From positions 62,001-126,000 of the forward strand of contig QNQO01000643.1 in the NCBI GenBank assembly GCA_003290165.1: DNA of 64,000 nucleotides, given 5' to 3'. Origin of the DNA: Berberis thunbergii. Lineage: Eukaryota > Streptophyta > Magnoliopsida > Ranunculales > Berberidaceae. The notes under the pieces are model-generated. The model was given only the letters and a program-made list of their open reading frames with translations, was not told where the DNA came from and did not search any database. Both the position numbers and the translations under genes were made by a program. How positions within the stretch are numbered: position 1 is the stretch's first letter; the number at the start of each line of letters is the position of its first letter. Positions 21,509 to 33,691 of this stretch are shown here, piece by piece.

Positions 21509-23123
21509 TGTAATTTAAATAAGATATTACATAGTTATTGATAAGATTGAGACGTTGACACCTAAATATGGAAAAAACTAATTGAAGGGGTTTTGGATAA
21601 ACTAAAGGAGTTTGGTTTTTGTTCTAATCAATTCAATTGGAGAAGAGCTAAGAAGGTTGAGCATCCAGCAGGTGAAAGTTTGTAGGAATATGATATACCT
21701 CGAAGAAAAATGTATTTATGAGCAAGGATTGTGATTTTGTTTTTCATAGTAATTTCGGTGTTTTGATTTTAAGAAATCTTTCATTGTATGCAGAAAAATT
21801 GTAAAAAATTTGAAGGTTCAAACATATATAGATATGAGAAAAAGTAAGATACAAGTAAATTAACATAATAAACACATTAAATGGAGCCTAAGTACACGCT
21901 GCACCAAATTGACATTTTTGTAATAACCTCTAAAACAATAATATTTTTTAGCTGTAACAATCCACCAAACAATTTTACGCATTTTTACAAACAAAGTGAT
22001 ACAATAATTGTATCACCATGAAGAGTATGGTGTTACAAGTGATAATATTCATGGTCATCCAATTTATTGTAACATTTTTTTAATTGTTTTTCATTTTTTT
22101 TACTAAATCTAGTTTTGACTTGAAATTGTAATATTCATATGTATAGAATTAATTTTAATAGAATAAGAAAATAAAAAAACTCTTTTAGCCAAGCCACTTA
22201 AGCAAAGGCTTATTGGCTCAACAAATTTACAATTTGGCTATTTTTGTTAGTATTCTAAGACATATATCTCATTTAAATAGAGAAAATTCAATATAAATGG
22301 AACTTAATTTTCTAAATATTATAAAATTTTCATTTAAATATGTATTTGTAGTAGATAGTATATGTGATATCATGTATTTTTTTATTAATTAAGTTCAATT
22401 TGCATATTTTTATTGTAATGTTCATTTAAAATTTACCCAAGAAAATGTGCAAAATAATAAAAGAAAATTATATAATTGAATCTATTAACCTAATTATTTT
22501 CCATTAAACTGTTACGGCCAATAATCAGTGAATTTGATCTACCAGAGGTGGAGGGCGAAGATAAGTAGTTGCAGTTGGAAACCAAGGAGGTCCCTCCTTC
22601 AATTTTCATCAACTTTTTTTAGGAGATTGGAATGATCAGAGGAAATGTAGAGAGATACAAACAAGAGACCAATACACAACATGAATACGATACTTGTAGA
22701 ACCATATGAACTCCAAAATATATAATGATGATTACTATATAAACCAAAGAAAATAATGCAAAAGGTTTTTTTCATACATAATCACCATTAAAATTCAAAA
22801 ACTGTGGAAAATCCAACAGCAATATGACCAAAATCAACTCTAGAATATCTCATCCTCTCAAACCTCTCTAGCTACAAAAGAGAGAATACACAAGTTCAAA
22901 CAAGAATGGAACAAACATTAGCAATCGTCCTTATAATCCATTATGTCCAAGCACCATCTATCAAAGATCCGCACTCAAATCTATTTCATCTAAACTAAAT
23001 CCATTTTGATTGATCCATACCCATACATCGAAAAATTGAGAGACTATATATAGATTACCCTATCAAAAGCTTTTGTAGCTCTTTGATGTAAGAGATCATG
23101 GAGGAAGATAACAACAATCAAGA
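21509..23123. other. AT-rich intergenic spacer and 3' flank of the FLZ gene
   Basis: No long frames. A short self-complementary area with GATACAATAATTGTATCACC lies near 21998-22020. The segment nearest the FLZ stop (about 22560-23123) is probably its 3' UTR and downstream region. Nothing else recognised. Confidence 0.5.
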
Positions 23124-24837
23124 TTAGGTCATAAGAGAATCACACAAGTCAGATTTCTCCAATCCCTCCTCAAGCATAATCTCTTCATGGCAACATGCTC
23201 GGCTGCAGAATGCTTTTTCGCCTCTGAAACAATAGACAAATCAATTAAAATTGTGTATTTTATAAAAATTAATGAACTAGTAATAACTGAATTTTTTGAG
23301 GATCAAGCAATCTAAGTATCAGAATAGAGCAAAGTTGTGAACCAGTTTGCTCTGGAAAAACTTGAATACCGGAGTTTGGGTATGAACTCAATAATAGTCA
23401 CACGAGATAACATGTGAAAAAGTTCAAGGGGGAAAAAATAGATGAATCGCACACCTCAGATTTCATGATAGGTAGAAGAAATACATCTAAGCTCGGACTA
23501 CTTAACAAGTGACATTCAATCAAATACAAACCAAATCATACCAAGAGCTGATCCAAAGTCAAACATTCAAATTACAATAAATTCTTCAAACATTGATGAT
23601 CAGTGTAGCACAAGAAGTTGTAGTCTCATCAAGAAAAACATTATAAGCATTCATCGGAGAACAATTATAAACTGCGAGGTACAATAGAGTCTATTATCAA
23701 CAATAGAAGACCAATATTTTGTGAGGACAAATTACTCCCCATGGGGTGATCAAGATCACAACACCAAAAAATCAGCAGTTTTTCTACTAACAGTCGTACC
23801 ACCCAAAAATTGAATTAACCACCAGACTGTTTCCAGTATCCAATCTCCTTTTCAAATGAATTAAGTTTTAGAATTCACCAATCTAAACTTCAAAGCTCAA
23901 ATATTGATCAGTTGAATATAAACATCAACAAACAAGTCGGAAATTTAGTGTCATCAACAAATTAGCATGTAAAATTCAAGAAAGAACAATTAAGTAAAAA
24001 CAGTACCATTAACTCTAAAAGACTAAATCAAATGAAATATAGAACAAACCTGTAAATATAAATGTCCTTTTCTTGTCCAAGATTCTTTCTGCAAGTGTAA
24101 CAAGAACTCAGGAAATTATCAGATGGATAATCTACCTCCTCTTTAGAGGACACAGAAAGACCAATAACTCCACAGCAATCCTCCACAATGCAGTCATCAA
24201 AGATATGGGTCGTTTTCGGGTTCGGCCCATGGGTGATCACACAAGTATAATCCTCAGAGGACTCTATCTCACTAGCTGATATACACCCAGTAAAAATTCT
24301 TGGAGAGCTTTCAACATCCGAATTCACAGACTCAAATTGGGTTTTTCTTACACTAGGAGACACTGACAATGGATCCAAATAAGAATTTCGAGGTGTTTTG
24401 ATACCAAAATCAGTTGAAGAGTTAGGGGACTCAGAGGGGGATGGTGGGTATGGTGAAAAGGGAGGAATTTGGATCTTCAAGTGTGATCCAAACAGAACCA
24501 TTGGACTATCAGGCTTGGAGAAACTTTGGGTTTTTGTTTCATCATTGAGAACATCAGCTATAGCAAGACCAATACCTCTAGATTCTAGTTTGTTCTTCCA
24601 TGGATGCTTGTTAGTAGTAGTACTAGTGATGGAATTTTTGTCAGACCAAAATGGGTTTCCAACACCAGAGAAGGTCTTGTTATCTAGTATTGAAGTTGGG
24701 CTCTTTAAACCTTCAGTTTCAAAGAAAGCCTTTGAAGAAGAGAGAGCAGTGAATAGTCTTGGAGAAGTAAAAAAAGATAGAGAGGGTTTTGTGTACTTGC
24801 TTGTGGGAGACAAAACAGAAGAACCATTATCAGCCAT
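23124..24837 (-). CDS. FCS-like zinc finger (FLZ, DUF581/MARD1-like) protein, complete, two exons
   Basis: FLZ proteins are plant-specific adaptors of the SnRK1 energy-sensing kinase. Exon 1 (24837-24050) begins MADNGSSVLS, has the usual Ser/Pro-rich N-terminus with SFFTSPRLF, then SEDYTCVITHGPNPKTTHIF and the first zinc pair CYTCRKNLGQEKDIYIYR. The donor is ACAG/GTTTGT. Exon 2 (23223-23124), after TTTCAG/AG, gives GEKAFCSRACCHEEIMLEEG and a stop, completing the C-x2-C...FCS-x2-C finger. The phases fit (two plus one bases) and the product is 295 residues. The open frame runs further upstream to an acceptor at 24888 (KHVKEEISKQTL) without an ATG, so a start in an upstream exon is possible. It appears intact and is the only complete host gene here. 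Confidence 0.9.
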
Positions 24838-25592
24838 TAGAGTTTGCTTACTGATCTCTTCCTTAACATGCTTCACTCTCAGCTCCTCTGCAAATCAAAT
24901 AAAATTTACATCAAAATTAGATTTTTTTTTCTTCATGAAAATAAAGAAGTAAATATCAAGCAATTTCTAGAACACTCACATAATGATTGATGAACCATCA
25001 AATTACAAAATCATCTCCAGTAATCAGAGTAGAAAAAAATGGGTCTTTAGCAAACCCCATATTCAACTAACCCCAAACCACAAACCCCACAAATTTCCTC
25101 AACAACCACCATTGTATCTCACTTTTTTCTCACAAGGTATCAATAGTTTCCCCAAAGTTTCACAACAAAAACCCTACTTCTATACTTCTAACCCTTCTAT
25201 CTCAGCCCACTATGACTACTAGAACCATTAATCAACAAAACAACCAAACCCCAAATTGAAACAACACCTATAAACAAAGAAACCAAGCAAGAAAAATAAG
25301 ACATGTAACCAAAAGACCCCACTTCAATCTAAAGCTCCTCTGTTGTCCTGAATGGGTATTCTATTCTCTCTAATCTTTTCACTTTTCAGGCACAGAAAGA
25401 GAGAGAGGAAGAAAAAAGTCGTTGAAGGGTTTGGCCTTTGAGAGTTGGTGGTGGCTTTAAAGAGGAACTTGTGCAGCAAAATCAGTGGTATTGGTAAAAC
25501 CACCACTTCACAACACCAAAAAAATTTAAGAAACAGAAAATTGAAAGATTTTTTTAACAGTTTTGACAAATGGGGACATGGAGTGACAGAGA
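24838..25592 (-). promoter_or_regulatory. 5' leader, putative 5' UTR intron and proximal promoter of the FLZ gene
   Basis: TTTGATTTGCAG at about 24888-24899 (read on the minus strand) is a good acceptor. Further up (about 25330-25420) is pyrimidine-rich leader-like DNA with CT repeats, suggesting an untranslated first exon spliced here. The hAT-like element begins at 25593, about 750 bp upstream of the ATG and close to the probable transcription start. Confidence 0.5.
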
Positions 25593-26512
25593 TAGGGATG
25601 GCAATGGGGTGGATTTGGACAAATCCATTCTCATCTAGTTCGAGATTACGAATATTCAAATTTGCCCCGAATATTCATTTATCATATTTTATAAAAACCA
25701 TTCCCGAACCGAACGGATTGGTGGATATCCACCCCGCCCCCAAATACCCGAAAGAAAAAAAAAATTCTCAACTATTTTCATTATCAAATCAGAGCACCAT
25801 TTTCATTCTCAAATCACAACAATATTTTCAACAAACAGGTCGAACAACAACAAATCACAACATCATTTTCATTCTCAAATATCAACCAAACAACAACCAT
25901 TTCATTACCACCAGATCGTTTGATCGAACAACCAAAACGAATTACAAAACTACCAAATCGATTGATCGAACAACAAAATCGAGCCACCGCAGACGCAGAT
26001 CGAACCACCCGATCTGACCTCCAACGATCTCACTGACGAGAAACCCTGCGACTCGGCCACCCTGCAACTCAGATCTGAGCAGATCTCAGAGCCACATGCG
26101 ACTCAGATCTCAGAGCCACATGCGACTCACCTTCGACCGAGATCAGGCCGAGATCAGCCTTCGACCCTGCGAGACCAACCTTCGACCACCATTGAGGGCC
26201 TGAGGCAGCCTTCGACTTCGACCTCGCTGTGAGTTGAGAAATGAGAAATGAGAATGAAATAAAAAAATGAAATAGATGAGAATGAGACGAGGGTATTCCC
26301 TATTTATATTTTAAGGGTGTTTTAGTAATTTAACCGGTTAAACGGATATCCGCGGGGCGGATATGGTTAAATCCGTATCTGCCCCGAATAATAAACGGAT
26401 ATAATTTGGATATCCGTATCCGCCCCAACCTCCATATACCCTTAACCAAATCCGCCCCAAATGGAGCGAGTGGGGCGGATATCCGTGAAAATCCGCCCCA
26501 CTGCCATCCCTA
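25593..26512. mobile_element. Non-autonomous hAT-like transposon, ~920 bp
   Basis: The left end TAGGGATGGCAATGGGGTGG and the right end, in reverse TAGGGATGGCAGTGGGGCGG, are inverted repeats; the TAGGGATGGCAATGGGG start is common among plant hAT elements. Subterminal GGCGGATATCCGC motifs recur near 26345-26480. Flanks GACAGAGA and GAGAGAGA agree at seven of eight positions, a likely 8-bp duplication. Short direct repeats of CAGATCTCAGAGCCACATGC lie near 26083-26120. No transposase. Confidence 0.82.
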
Positions 26513-26650
26513 GAGAGAGAGAGACGTTTGGTATCTATTATCTTTTTTTTTTTTTTTTAATTTTATCTCTTTTGAGACTTTTGTTTTTAGAGCTTGTAGG
26601 ATCTATTGAACTCTTTTTTTTCTTCTTTCCTTCTCCTTACCTCTCTGTTT

Positions 26651-26809
26651 TCAGAAATTTTAGGATGCCTGACCTTATGCTTGGTGTTATATTTGGTAGG
26701 TACCAAACACCGTTGATCTTGCCTGAAGATGGGTGTTACACCTATCCCAATGCAATATCAACGGTGCCTGACCCCATCAGGCACTGGGCTAGGCATCATA
26801 GTAGTGCTC
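26651..26809. repeat. Hairpin unit, copy 1 of tandem pair (159 bp)
   Basis: Runs from TCAGAAATTTTAGGATGCC to GTAGTAGTGCTC. Its core can fold: CACCGTTGATCTTGCC pairs imperfectly with the distal GCAATATCAACGGTG, with outer ATGCCT...AGGCAT pairing. See copy 2. Confidence 0.8.
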
Positions 26810-26847
26810 CTCTATTTTTCTTCTCTGCAACGTTTTTCAATTTTTGT

Positions 26848-27006
26848 TCAGAAATTCTAAGATGCCTGGCCCTATGCCTGGTGATGTGCCTGATAAGTGT
26901 CAGGCACCGTTGATATTGCCTGGAGATGAGTGTTACACCTATTCCGATGCAATATCAACGGTGCCTGACCCTACCAGACACAACACTAGGCATTGTAGTA
27001 GTGCTC
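26848..27006. repeat. Hairpin unit, copy 2 of tandem pair (159 bp), perfect 20-bp stem
   Basis: Same length and ends as copy 1. TCAGGCACCGTTGATATTGC (about 26897-26916) is the exact reverse complement of GCAATATCAACGGTGCCTGA (about 26949-26968), separated by about 32 nt. The flanking arms also pair imperfectly to ATGCCTGG...CTAGGCAT, so almost the whole unit folds back. Confidence 0.85.
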
Positions 27007-27374
27007 ATTTTTGTTTTACTAGAATAGAGTGTGAGTCAGATTATAAATACTCACTGCCCCCTACAAATGATGACATTTCAGCGCAATTTCGCCATTTGTA
27101 CACAGTACTTAACGACCTTGATTCGTACAACTTTACAATTCCATGATTAGTAAACTATCGTTAACCATGGTTAAAGATAGGTAAGGTTCACAACACTTTT
27201 GTACCAGTAGTGTCACAATGAGGCATTTCGTCGTTAGATGTCGTATCTCGAAGACATGGAGCGAGCTAGATTTAAAGGGTATCCATTGCATGAGCATCAC
27301 GAGTCACAATTAAGTTGTTTTGTTTATGAATGATTGGGTCAATGCATTTTACATAAAACGTCATTTTTTTTAGG

Positions 27375-28890
27375 TTGGAAAAATTTTGGTTTCTTAGTAA
27401 TTTTGGTTTTCTTGAAGGTAACCACTACCTTGCACCATCATTTCCTCTATTTCACACTATTTTATTATCTCATATCATCTACTTTCTTTCTCACGCTACC
27501 TATATAAACAAAAATCATTCATTTTTTCCCCTTCACCATTCAAATCGACAATGGTTCCTCCCTCCCCCATTCAAAATATCTTGCAAATCTATTCCAAATA
27601 TCTCCCACACTCAAATTTCTTACAAATGTCCTCTCTCTCCCTCGAAAACTCTCAAAATTTTCTTAAAGTTGAAACCCTTAAACCCAAACTTAATAAATAT
27701 GCATAACTTAACATAATAGACAAACCCAAACTCAAACTGAAAAATATGTTAACTTTCGAACCAATTTAAACCATCAATTGAAACTAATTCTCAAACTTAT
27801 CAAAACAAAACATTTGTAGTACTTTAGCTATCTAATAAACACAACTTGAATCACTTGAAAATGTTTTGAAATGAGCAAGTTATGGTCATTTTAATAAAGT
27901 TGTGCAAATCTGTCCGAAAAATGAAAACAGGATAGTGTTTTTGACTTTCGGCCTATTTATGTGCTGAATCAAGACCAATTATCAAGTTGATCAAAACACA
28001 AAAGTTGTAGTACTCTCAGTTATCTAATAAACACAACTTAAATCACTTGAAAATGTTTTGAAATGAGCAAGTTATACTCATTTAACTAAAGTCGTGTAGA
28101 ACGAGAATTGTTTTTTTGTTTGTAGAGTGCACTGCAAGGTATCTGTGATACCTCACATTCCACAATGCAATCATGAAATCTTTTTACTGTTCACATTGTG
28201 CAACTTTGCAAATATAAATTTTTTTTTGTTCTGCATGAATTTAATAAAATGACTATAACTTGCTCATTTCAAAACATTTTTAAGTGATTCAAGTTGTGTT
28301 TATTTGATAACTGAGAGTACTACAACTTTTGTGTAACTTGATAATTGATCTCGATTGAGCACATAAGCTGGCTGAAAGTCAGGAACACTATCCCATTTTT
28401 ATTTTCGGACAGATTTGCGCGACTTTAATAAAATGATTATAACTTGCTCATTTAAAAACATTTTCAAGTGATTCAAGTTGTATTTATTAGATAATTCATA
28501 GTACTAAAATTTTCATGTTTTGATGAGTTTGAGAATCAGTCTCAATTGAGAGTTTAAATTAGTTGAAATTTATCCTATTTTGTATTTTTTTGTTTTGAGT
28601 TTGAGTTTTTCTGTTATGTTAAATTATGCATATTTATTGAGTTTGGGTTTAAGAGTTTCGACTTTAAAGGGATTTTGAGTGTTTTCGAGTAAGAGAAATG
28701 AGATCTGCAAGCGATTTGAGTATGGAGAGAGATTTTGAAGAGATTTGGAAAAGGGAATTTCGAATGGGGAAGAAAAAAATGGATGATTTTTGTTTATATA
28801 GGTGGTGTGAAAAAATAAATAATAATAATAATTACTCAATGATGGTGTGAGATAGACGTTGCCTTTCTAAAAATTGTTAACGTAAAAGTG
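27375..28890. mobile_element. Long palindromic (fold-back) element, ~1.5 kb, arms ~700 bp
   Basis: The left arm (about 27375-28115) and right arm (about 28235-28890) are inverted copies along their whole length. Landmarks present in both: CTATATAAACAAAAATCAT, AACCCAAACTTAATAAATATG, CACTTGAAAATGTTTT and CAAATCTGTCCGAAAA. Each arm also holds two direct copies of a module with AATAAACACAACTTGAATCA. The loop of about 120 bp contains AGGTATCTGTGATACCT. No coding frames. A Mutator-type or Foldback-type non-autonomous element is likely; ends and target duplication are not resolved. Confidence 0.85.
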
Positions 28891-29253
28891 GGTCAATACT
28901 TATAGGCCATTGTTTAGTTTAAATTGAAAAATATGACCACTCCCATTCGAAAGGTTCCTGAAAGGGTTTCTAGAGGAAAACGGTGAGTTTGAAAAGTGTT
29001 ATTTTCTTTTTAAAATTTCTAGATCGTATGGTTAGCTTTCCATGATTATTATAATAGCTAGTGAACATCATGACTAATTCATTGTATGAGACCATATCTC
29101 ACATTTGATATTCAACTTCATAATGTTGTCGTATGTGAGAAAAAAATCAAATAAAATTAGTTTCTAGAAAACCAGCTGGAGTTCGAATCAATGTCAAGGA
29201 TACCTTATTTATCATATTTTTTAACACAGAGTCAAGACTTTTAGTTAGACTAA
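28891..29253. other. AT-rich spacer
   Basis: No gene or element edge recognised. Confidence 0.4.
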
Positions 29254-29475
29254 GGCGGTGTTGGATTTTCCCTGTGTTTTCAAGGAGAAAAACTTTATGA
29301 AAATTGCAAAATAGTGAAAATTAAACGTGTAGAATGTTGAGGTTAAAAACAATCTTCAACCACATGTTTCTCTTAAGTTCATGAAAATGAACTTTTAAAG
29401 GGTGAAGAATATTTCTCCACGAAAAATTCATGAGCTCTCATAGATTTTTTTTTTAAATTCAGTTAAACACACCCT
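29254..29475. mobile_element. Small MITE candidate, ~222 bp
   Basis: The left end GGCGGTGTTGGATTTTCC and right end AATTCAGTTAAACACACCC are imperfect inverted repeats (PIF/Harbinger-like GGGTGTG ends), with TAA on each side (29251-29253 and 29476-29478). Internal CTTTATGAAAATT and related TTCATGA motifs partly fold. Confidence 0.5.
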
Positions 29476-29906
29476 TAATTTAAGAGTTTTGTGAAATACA
29501 ATATATTTAAAAAGTAAAAAAAAATTATCCTCTGAATATTCTTCAACAAATAAAAAATGAGGTGGAAAAATATTGTAAATTAAAAGAAAATTAACTTTAG
29601 ATAAACTCATAAAGATAAGTTGAAAAGCTACTTTCATGAGGTTGAATTAGTAAATAGAGGACAGGACGGCAAACAGTTGATGTAGTTTTTCCTATGAAAC
29701 AAAGCTATAGTGCCAAATAAATTATTTTAATCTTTGCTTAGTTCACCTAATCAGTGAATTATAAACAACTTGACCTCCAAAATCATCTTTGAAAAAACAA
29801 TAAGGAAAAATACAAAGGTTGGTATCACTCTCTTGACCTAGCTTATTCACTGCTATTTGGTGGCCCAGAAGGTAAGTAAATTCGTGAGGTGTGTTTATTG
29901 TACAAT

Positions 29907-30085
29907 CAACAATTCTAGGCAGCCAGATCTGCTAGTCACTTATGGATCAGGGTTGGGATTTTTACGCTTATACCCATTTTATATATAATATTTGTGGTAG
30001 TGTTTTAAAGAGAATGAGTAGAAGAGTAAAAAAGCCCAACCCTAACCCATAAGTGGCTAGCAGCTTTGGCGGCCTAGAATTGTTG
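29907..30085. mobile_element. MITE with 57-bp inverted repeats, ~179 bp
   Basis: The left arm starts CAACAATTCTAGGCAGCCAG and runs through CTAGTCACTTATGGATCAGG. The right arm in reverse starts CAACAATTCTAGGCCGCCAA and runs through CTAGCCACTTATGGGTTAGG. The loop is AT-rich. Target duplication not resolved. Confidence 0.78.
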
Positions 30086-31389
30086 TTTCTTGATATATCA
30101 GTATATATGTTGGGTATCTATCTTAGAAAGATTTTTATTTTAATATATGTTTTTTTTATTTATATTTCATTTTATTAAGACAATCTCATAATATATAACA
30201 TATGTAAATATTAGTAGAGAAAGAAAAAGACATTTCCTTCAAATTTAATTCTCACAACAAAGTTCAACAGACCTCAAAATTTTTAGGGTTTGAGTTCATG
30301 AATTTGATGTGAGTCGTGTCCTAATTGCGGGGCTTATATATTCCAACAATCCTCATTTTAGGACTTCACTATTGAATAAATAGTGGTCTTGTTGCATGTA
30401 CGATCTCAATACAAATATAATGTAAAGAAATATATTTTACTACGGTCAATGCCACTAGTCCCTAACAAATTTGAATAAACAGAACAACTTAAAACATGCC
30501 ATTGGCAAACAATTATTGTAGTGAAACTGACTTTGCCTATCTTGTTTTGTTGTTGGTTACTAGTTTACAATTACGCGTGCAAATATTCAATAATTATTTA
30601 TTTTATTACAGCCTTTCAACAATAAGTAAAAATTATTACTGAAATTAAAAAAATAATTATTTATAATTTTAAGGGTTTATTATAGTTTACAAGTAATTAA
30701 GGGTTTTGAATAAATTATATTAAGGGCTTAGGTGTATTTAATAAATATTGAAAGGGTCTATATTTAATTATAAATAATCTAAATTTGGGAGGGCAAAATT
30801 GTAAAAATATGTAATAGTATTTTTCAATTAAAAGATATAAATACACCACTCACTATTCATTGGTCTTTGGCTTCACTATTCATTTGGGAAAGGGGAGATT
30901 ATGTTATTTACTTTCTCCCAAAAGTAATTGGTTGTTTTAAATCTTAATATTATCATTCCATGATGTTAGGAGCATTAATTATGTTTATAGTCTTAATATT
31001 ATAGTGTGTGTTTATTAATGAAACATGTTTATGTCATTATGGATAATTAGTGTTTAGTGCTAACTAGGGAATGAGGTTAGGCTATTGCCAAAGAAAACTA
31101 ATTAGTGAGCTCAGAGAATTATCTATTCTAATATCCCTTTCTGAGCATTATTGTTTGGGTAGAAATAGTAAATTTATCTTGATTAGTGGCCAACACTTGA
31201 TCAAATAATTGTGTTTATCTTTTAGTGCAATTATGCAAATAGTAAGTGGGACTGTGTACAGTGTGTAATCAATTAATATCAAAGGTAAGACCCGTGAATT
31301 GTTTGATTGGAGAATAAAATGATACGAGTAATTCTACGGGGACCATCATAGGGTATCGAGCTAGGGGCTCCCTTTCGAGGAATTATCCT
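30086..31389. other. AT-rich region, possible decayed LTR, unresolved
   Basis: Very AT-rich, no frames. AAAAGATATAAATACACC near 30832 resembles a promoter TATA, and TGTTGGGTATC near 30108 resembles an LTR start, but I found no partner repeat, primer site or duplication. Left unassigned. Confidence 0.35.
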
Positions 31390-31649
31390 TTCTAATAAAC
31401 TTGGTAATTTAACAAAAACTTTATTTGGATTACGATTTTCATCTTGCAAGGGAAATAGACAAACCGTTTTCGTGAATTTGATTTCAATGTATCCCCTTGG
31501 ATTTGGATTCCCATGAGTAGTGGGAAAATAGTCTTATGGAGAATTGATTTTCTATCAGTAACTAAACAATCAAATAACAAAAAAATTATATAATAAGGGA
31601 AATAAATTTCATTTTTCAAGGAAAATGGTTAACCAAACATACCCTTAGC
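31390..31649. mobile_element. Weak MITE candidate
   Basis: The right edge GGTTAACCAAACATACCCTTAG resembles PIF/Harbinger ends, and the inner ATTTTCAAGGAAAAT pairs loosely with ATTTTCATCTTGCAAGG on the left. The left terminus is degraded. Confidence 0.35.
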
Positions 31650-31859
31650 AGATGTATATTTTTAGTCTTTGTCTATCGACCAAGTCTGTTCCCTGATCAA
31701 CCAGCAGAATGAACTCTTAAGTTAATATTTTTCGTATATTGACAAAGTTTTTTTTTCTTTTTGGTTAATTTAATTTAACATGAATCATGTCGAAAGCACT
31801 TGCAATATCCTTTCATTATATGATGATGGCAATGCATTTTATACTTTCAAAAAAAGAAA

Positions 31860-32230
31860 TTTCATAATTATATAATATCGATGCATGTGCACATGAGAGG
31901 CACATGCACCATCTTAGTTGTACGTGAAAAATGTCGATTGATTCCAAATTTGAGTGCACAAATCAACTCTCCTTTTGATAGATCATCAAAATAGACCTTT
32001 TTTGAAGGATAAAAATGTAAGAAAGATAATAATAACATATGGGAGCACTCCATCTTTATCGAAATTAGGGAATTATTATGAAAGATGGGTTTGATTTGTA
32101 ATCTCTTTAGATATTTGTTTTTTGACACTTTCATGACGTCTTAGCATTCCTTGATATATAGGGATGGTTATATTTTGTTTATCTTTTTTTCTTCAATAAA
32201 AATCTTCGTGTTTGAACCCAGAAAAAAATA
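31860..32230 (+). pseudogene. 5'-truncated LINE 3' end
   Basis: CTCCATCTTTATCGAAATTAGG...GCATTCCTTGATATAT (about 32045-32160) and the tail CTTCAATAAAAATCTTCGTG followed by A-rich DNA match, in opposite orientation, the 3' end of the LINE at 37.64-37.83 kb. Only the 3' UTR and a little adjacent sequence remain. Confidence 0.75.
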
Positions 32231-32839
32231 TAACACACGCAATTGCAATTATAATGGTCACTAAACCCCTGACCCAAACCCCTTGAAGTCATTAAGTAAA
32301 GTGGAGAAGATGTAAACTCATGTCTTCTTTGTGTTTTTGCTCGTGGAATGTGAGGGCAGCCCTCTTTCCTTCATAGCTAGGTTCCCCCTCTTATTACCAT
32401 GGGGCTCATGCGACTTGTCCTCTCATTGCAACTTTTAAGAAATTAATAACGAGTTTCCTTGATTAGATTTATTCCACATAAATCAAGTGTGTAATGATCC
32501 AATGAGTGACTAATGAGCCTACATTTGGGATAAGATTAGGGTTTAGCTAAAATTTCTCATTAGTAGTATGATGCATTTTGATTTTCTAGTGTAACCTCGA
32601 TGATTTTCTCTTATGACCATATACCAATCAAAACTAACCATTTATGGAATTCATTTTCTCCAATTCAAAATTTTATTTGAACGAAAACCTATTGGAACAA
32701 ATTTAGATTTGATAAGACACATTAGCTAGAAATTTCATAGGACAGTTTGTGATTTATCCTTTTCTTTGCTAAAATCCAATATGAGTCCGGTAAGTATTGT
32801 AGGAATAATGTGTTTATGCAACACATTCAAATGAAAGAC
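32231..32839. other. Non-coding spacer
   Basis: No frames, repeats or element ends recognised. Confidence 0.4.
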
Positions 32840-33691
32840 CAGGGGTGAATCTACTAAGGGGCTAGGGGGTAGTGGTTGGAGGTTCAAAATATTTTTAGTC
32901 TCAACTTTCAAAATATTTTTAGTAAATACTTTGCCTTGAAAAAATCAATTATATAATATATAATATAACATGTTAATTATTTATGCAATTACTTCTACAT
33001 GTCTTTATTGGTATAGTGGTTGGAGGTTCAACATTTTTAGCAGACAACCTAAGTTCAATACTCTTTGAGCTGGCCTATTTTTTTTTCATTGAAATTTTAT
33101 TAGTACTAGCAAATATTAAAAAATTGTTTAGTTTAATAAAAAATTATTTTCGATTATCTTGAAGCGTATAATTTTTGTATGGCGATTGACAATTACTATC
33201 AGTCATTGTGACCTGCCCCATATTTTTTGTTTTAAATGTAATTTTATATGTAATTAAAAATATTTAAAATTAATATTTAAAATAATAATTATATAATTCA
33301 ATGAAAATATATACCATTAGCCAATTCATATAAAATTTGAGGCTCCTATCAACTTTTTTTAATGAAATTGTAATAGAATCTTATTGTGTTTGCAAATTTC
33401 AGATTTTTTAAACTTCAACTAGATATTTATGATATTAGTTGTATATTCTAGTTATTATGCTCATTTTCCCTTACTAAGGTTATCGATATTGTAACCTTAT
33501 TTAAGATTAAATTGGACTATACTGGATTCTATTTGGTATATGCAATGTACTTTTGATAGTTGTATTTTCTTTATTAGTTACTAGCTCGGTTAGGAAAATT
33601 TTTTGTTGCTTCGCTCTTGATAACTACTATTATCAACTAATAATTATTTGTCATTTCACCCCCCCTGACTAAATTCCTGGGTTTGCCACTG
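32840..33691. mobile_element. hAT-like element candidate, ~850 bp
   Basis: The left edge CAGGGGTGAATCTACTAAGG and right edge, in reverse CAGTGGCAAACCCAGGAATT, resemble the paired ends CAGTGGCGGA(T/C)C of plant hAT elements, followed on both sides by AGGGG(G) runs. An internal direct repeat TAGTGGTTGGAGGTTCAA occurs at about 32869 and 33016. No clear 8-bp duplication. Confidence 0.42.

Noticed and set aside
24073..24952. Long plus-strand frames opposite the FLZ gene
   Set aside because: They are antisense shadows of FLZ exon 1, whose minus-strand product has clear family motifs.
25445..26017. 190-codon plus-strand frame across the FLZ upstream region
   Set aside because: Spans the boundary of the hAT-like element and spacer; Asn/Thr-rich low complexity, no domain.
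30108..31340. Solo copia-type LTR starting TGTTGGGTATC
   Set aside because: No terminal CA partner with a matching 5-bp duplication and no paired LTR; left as spacer.
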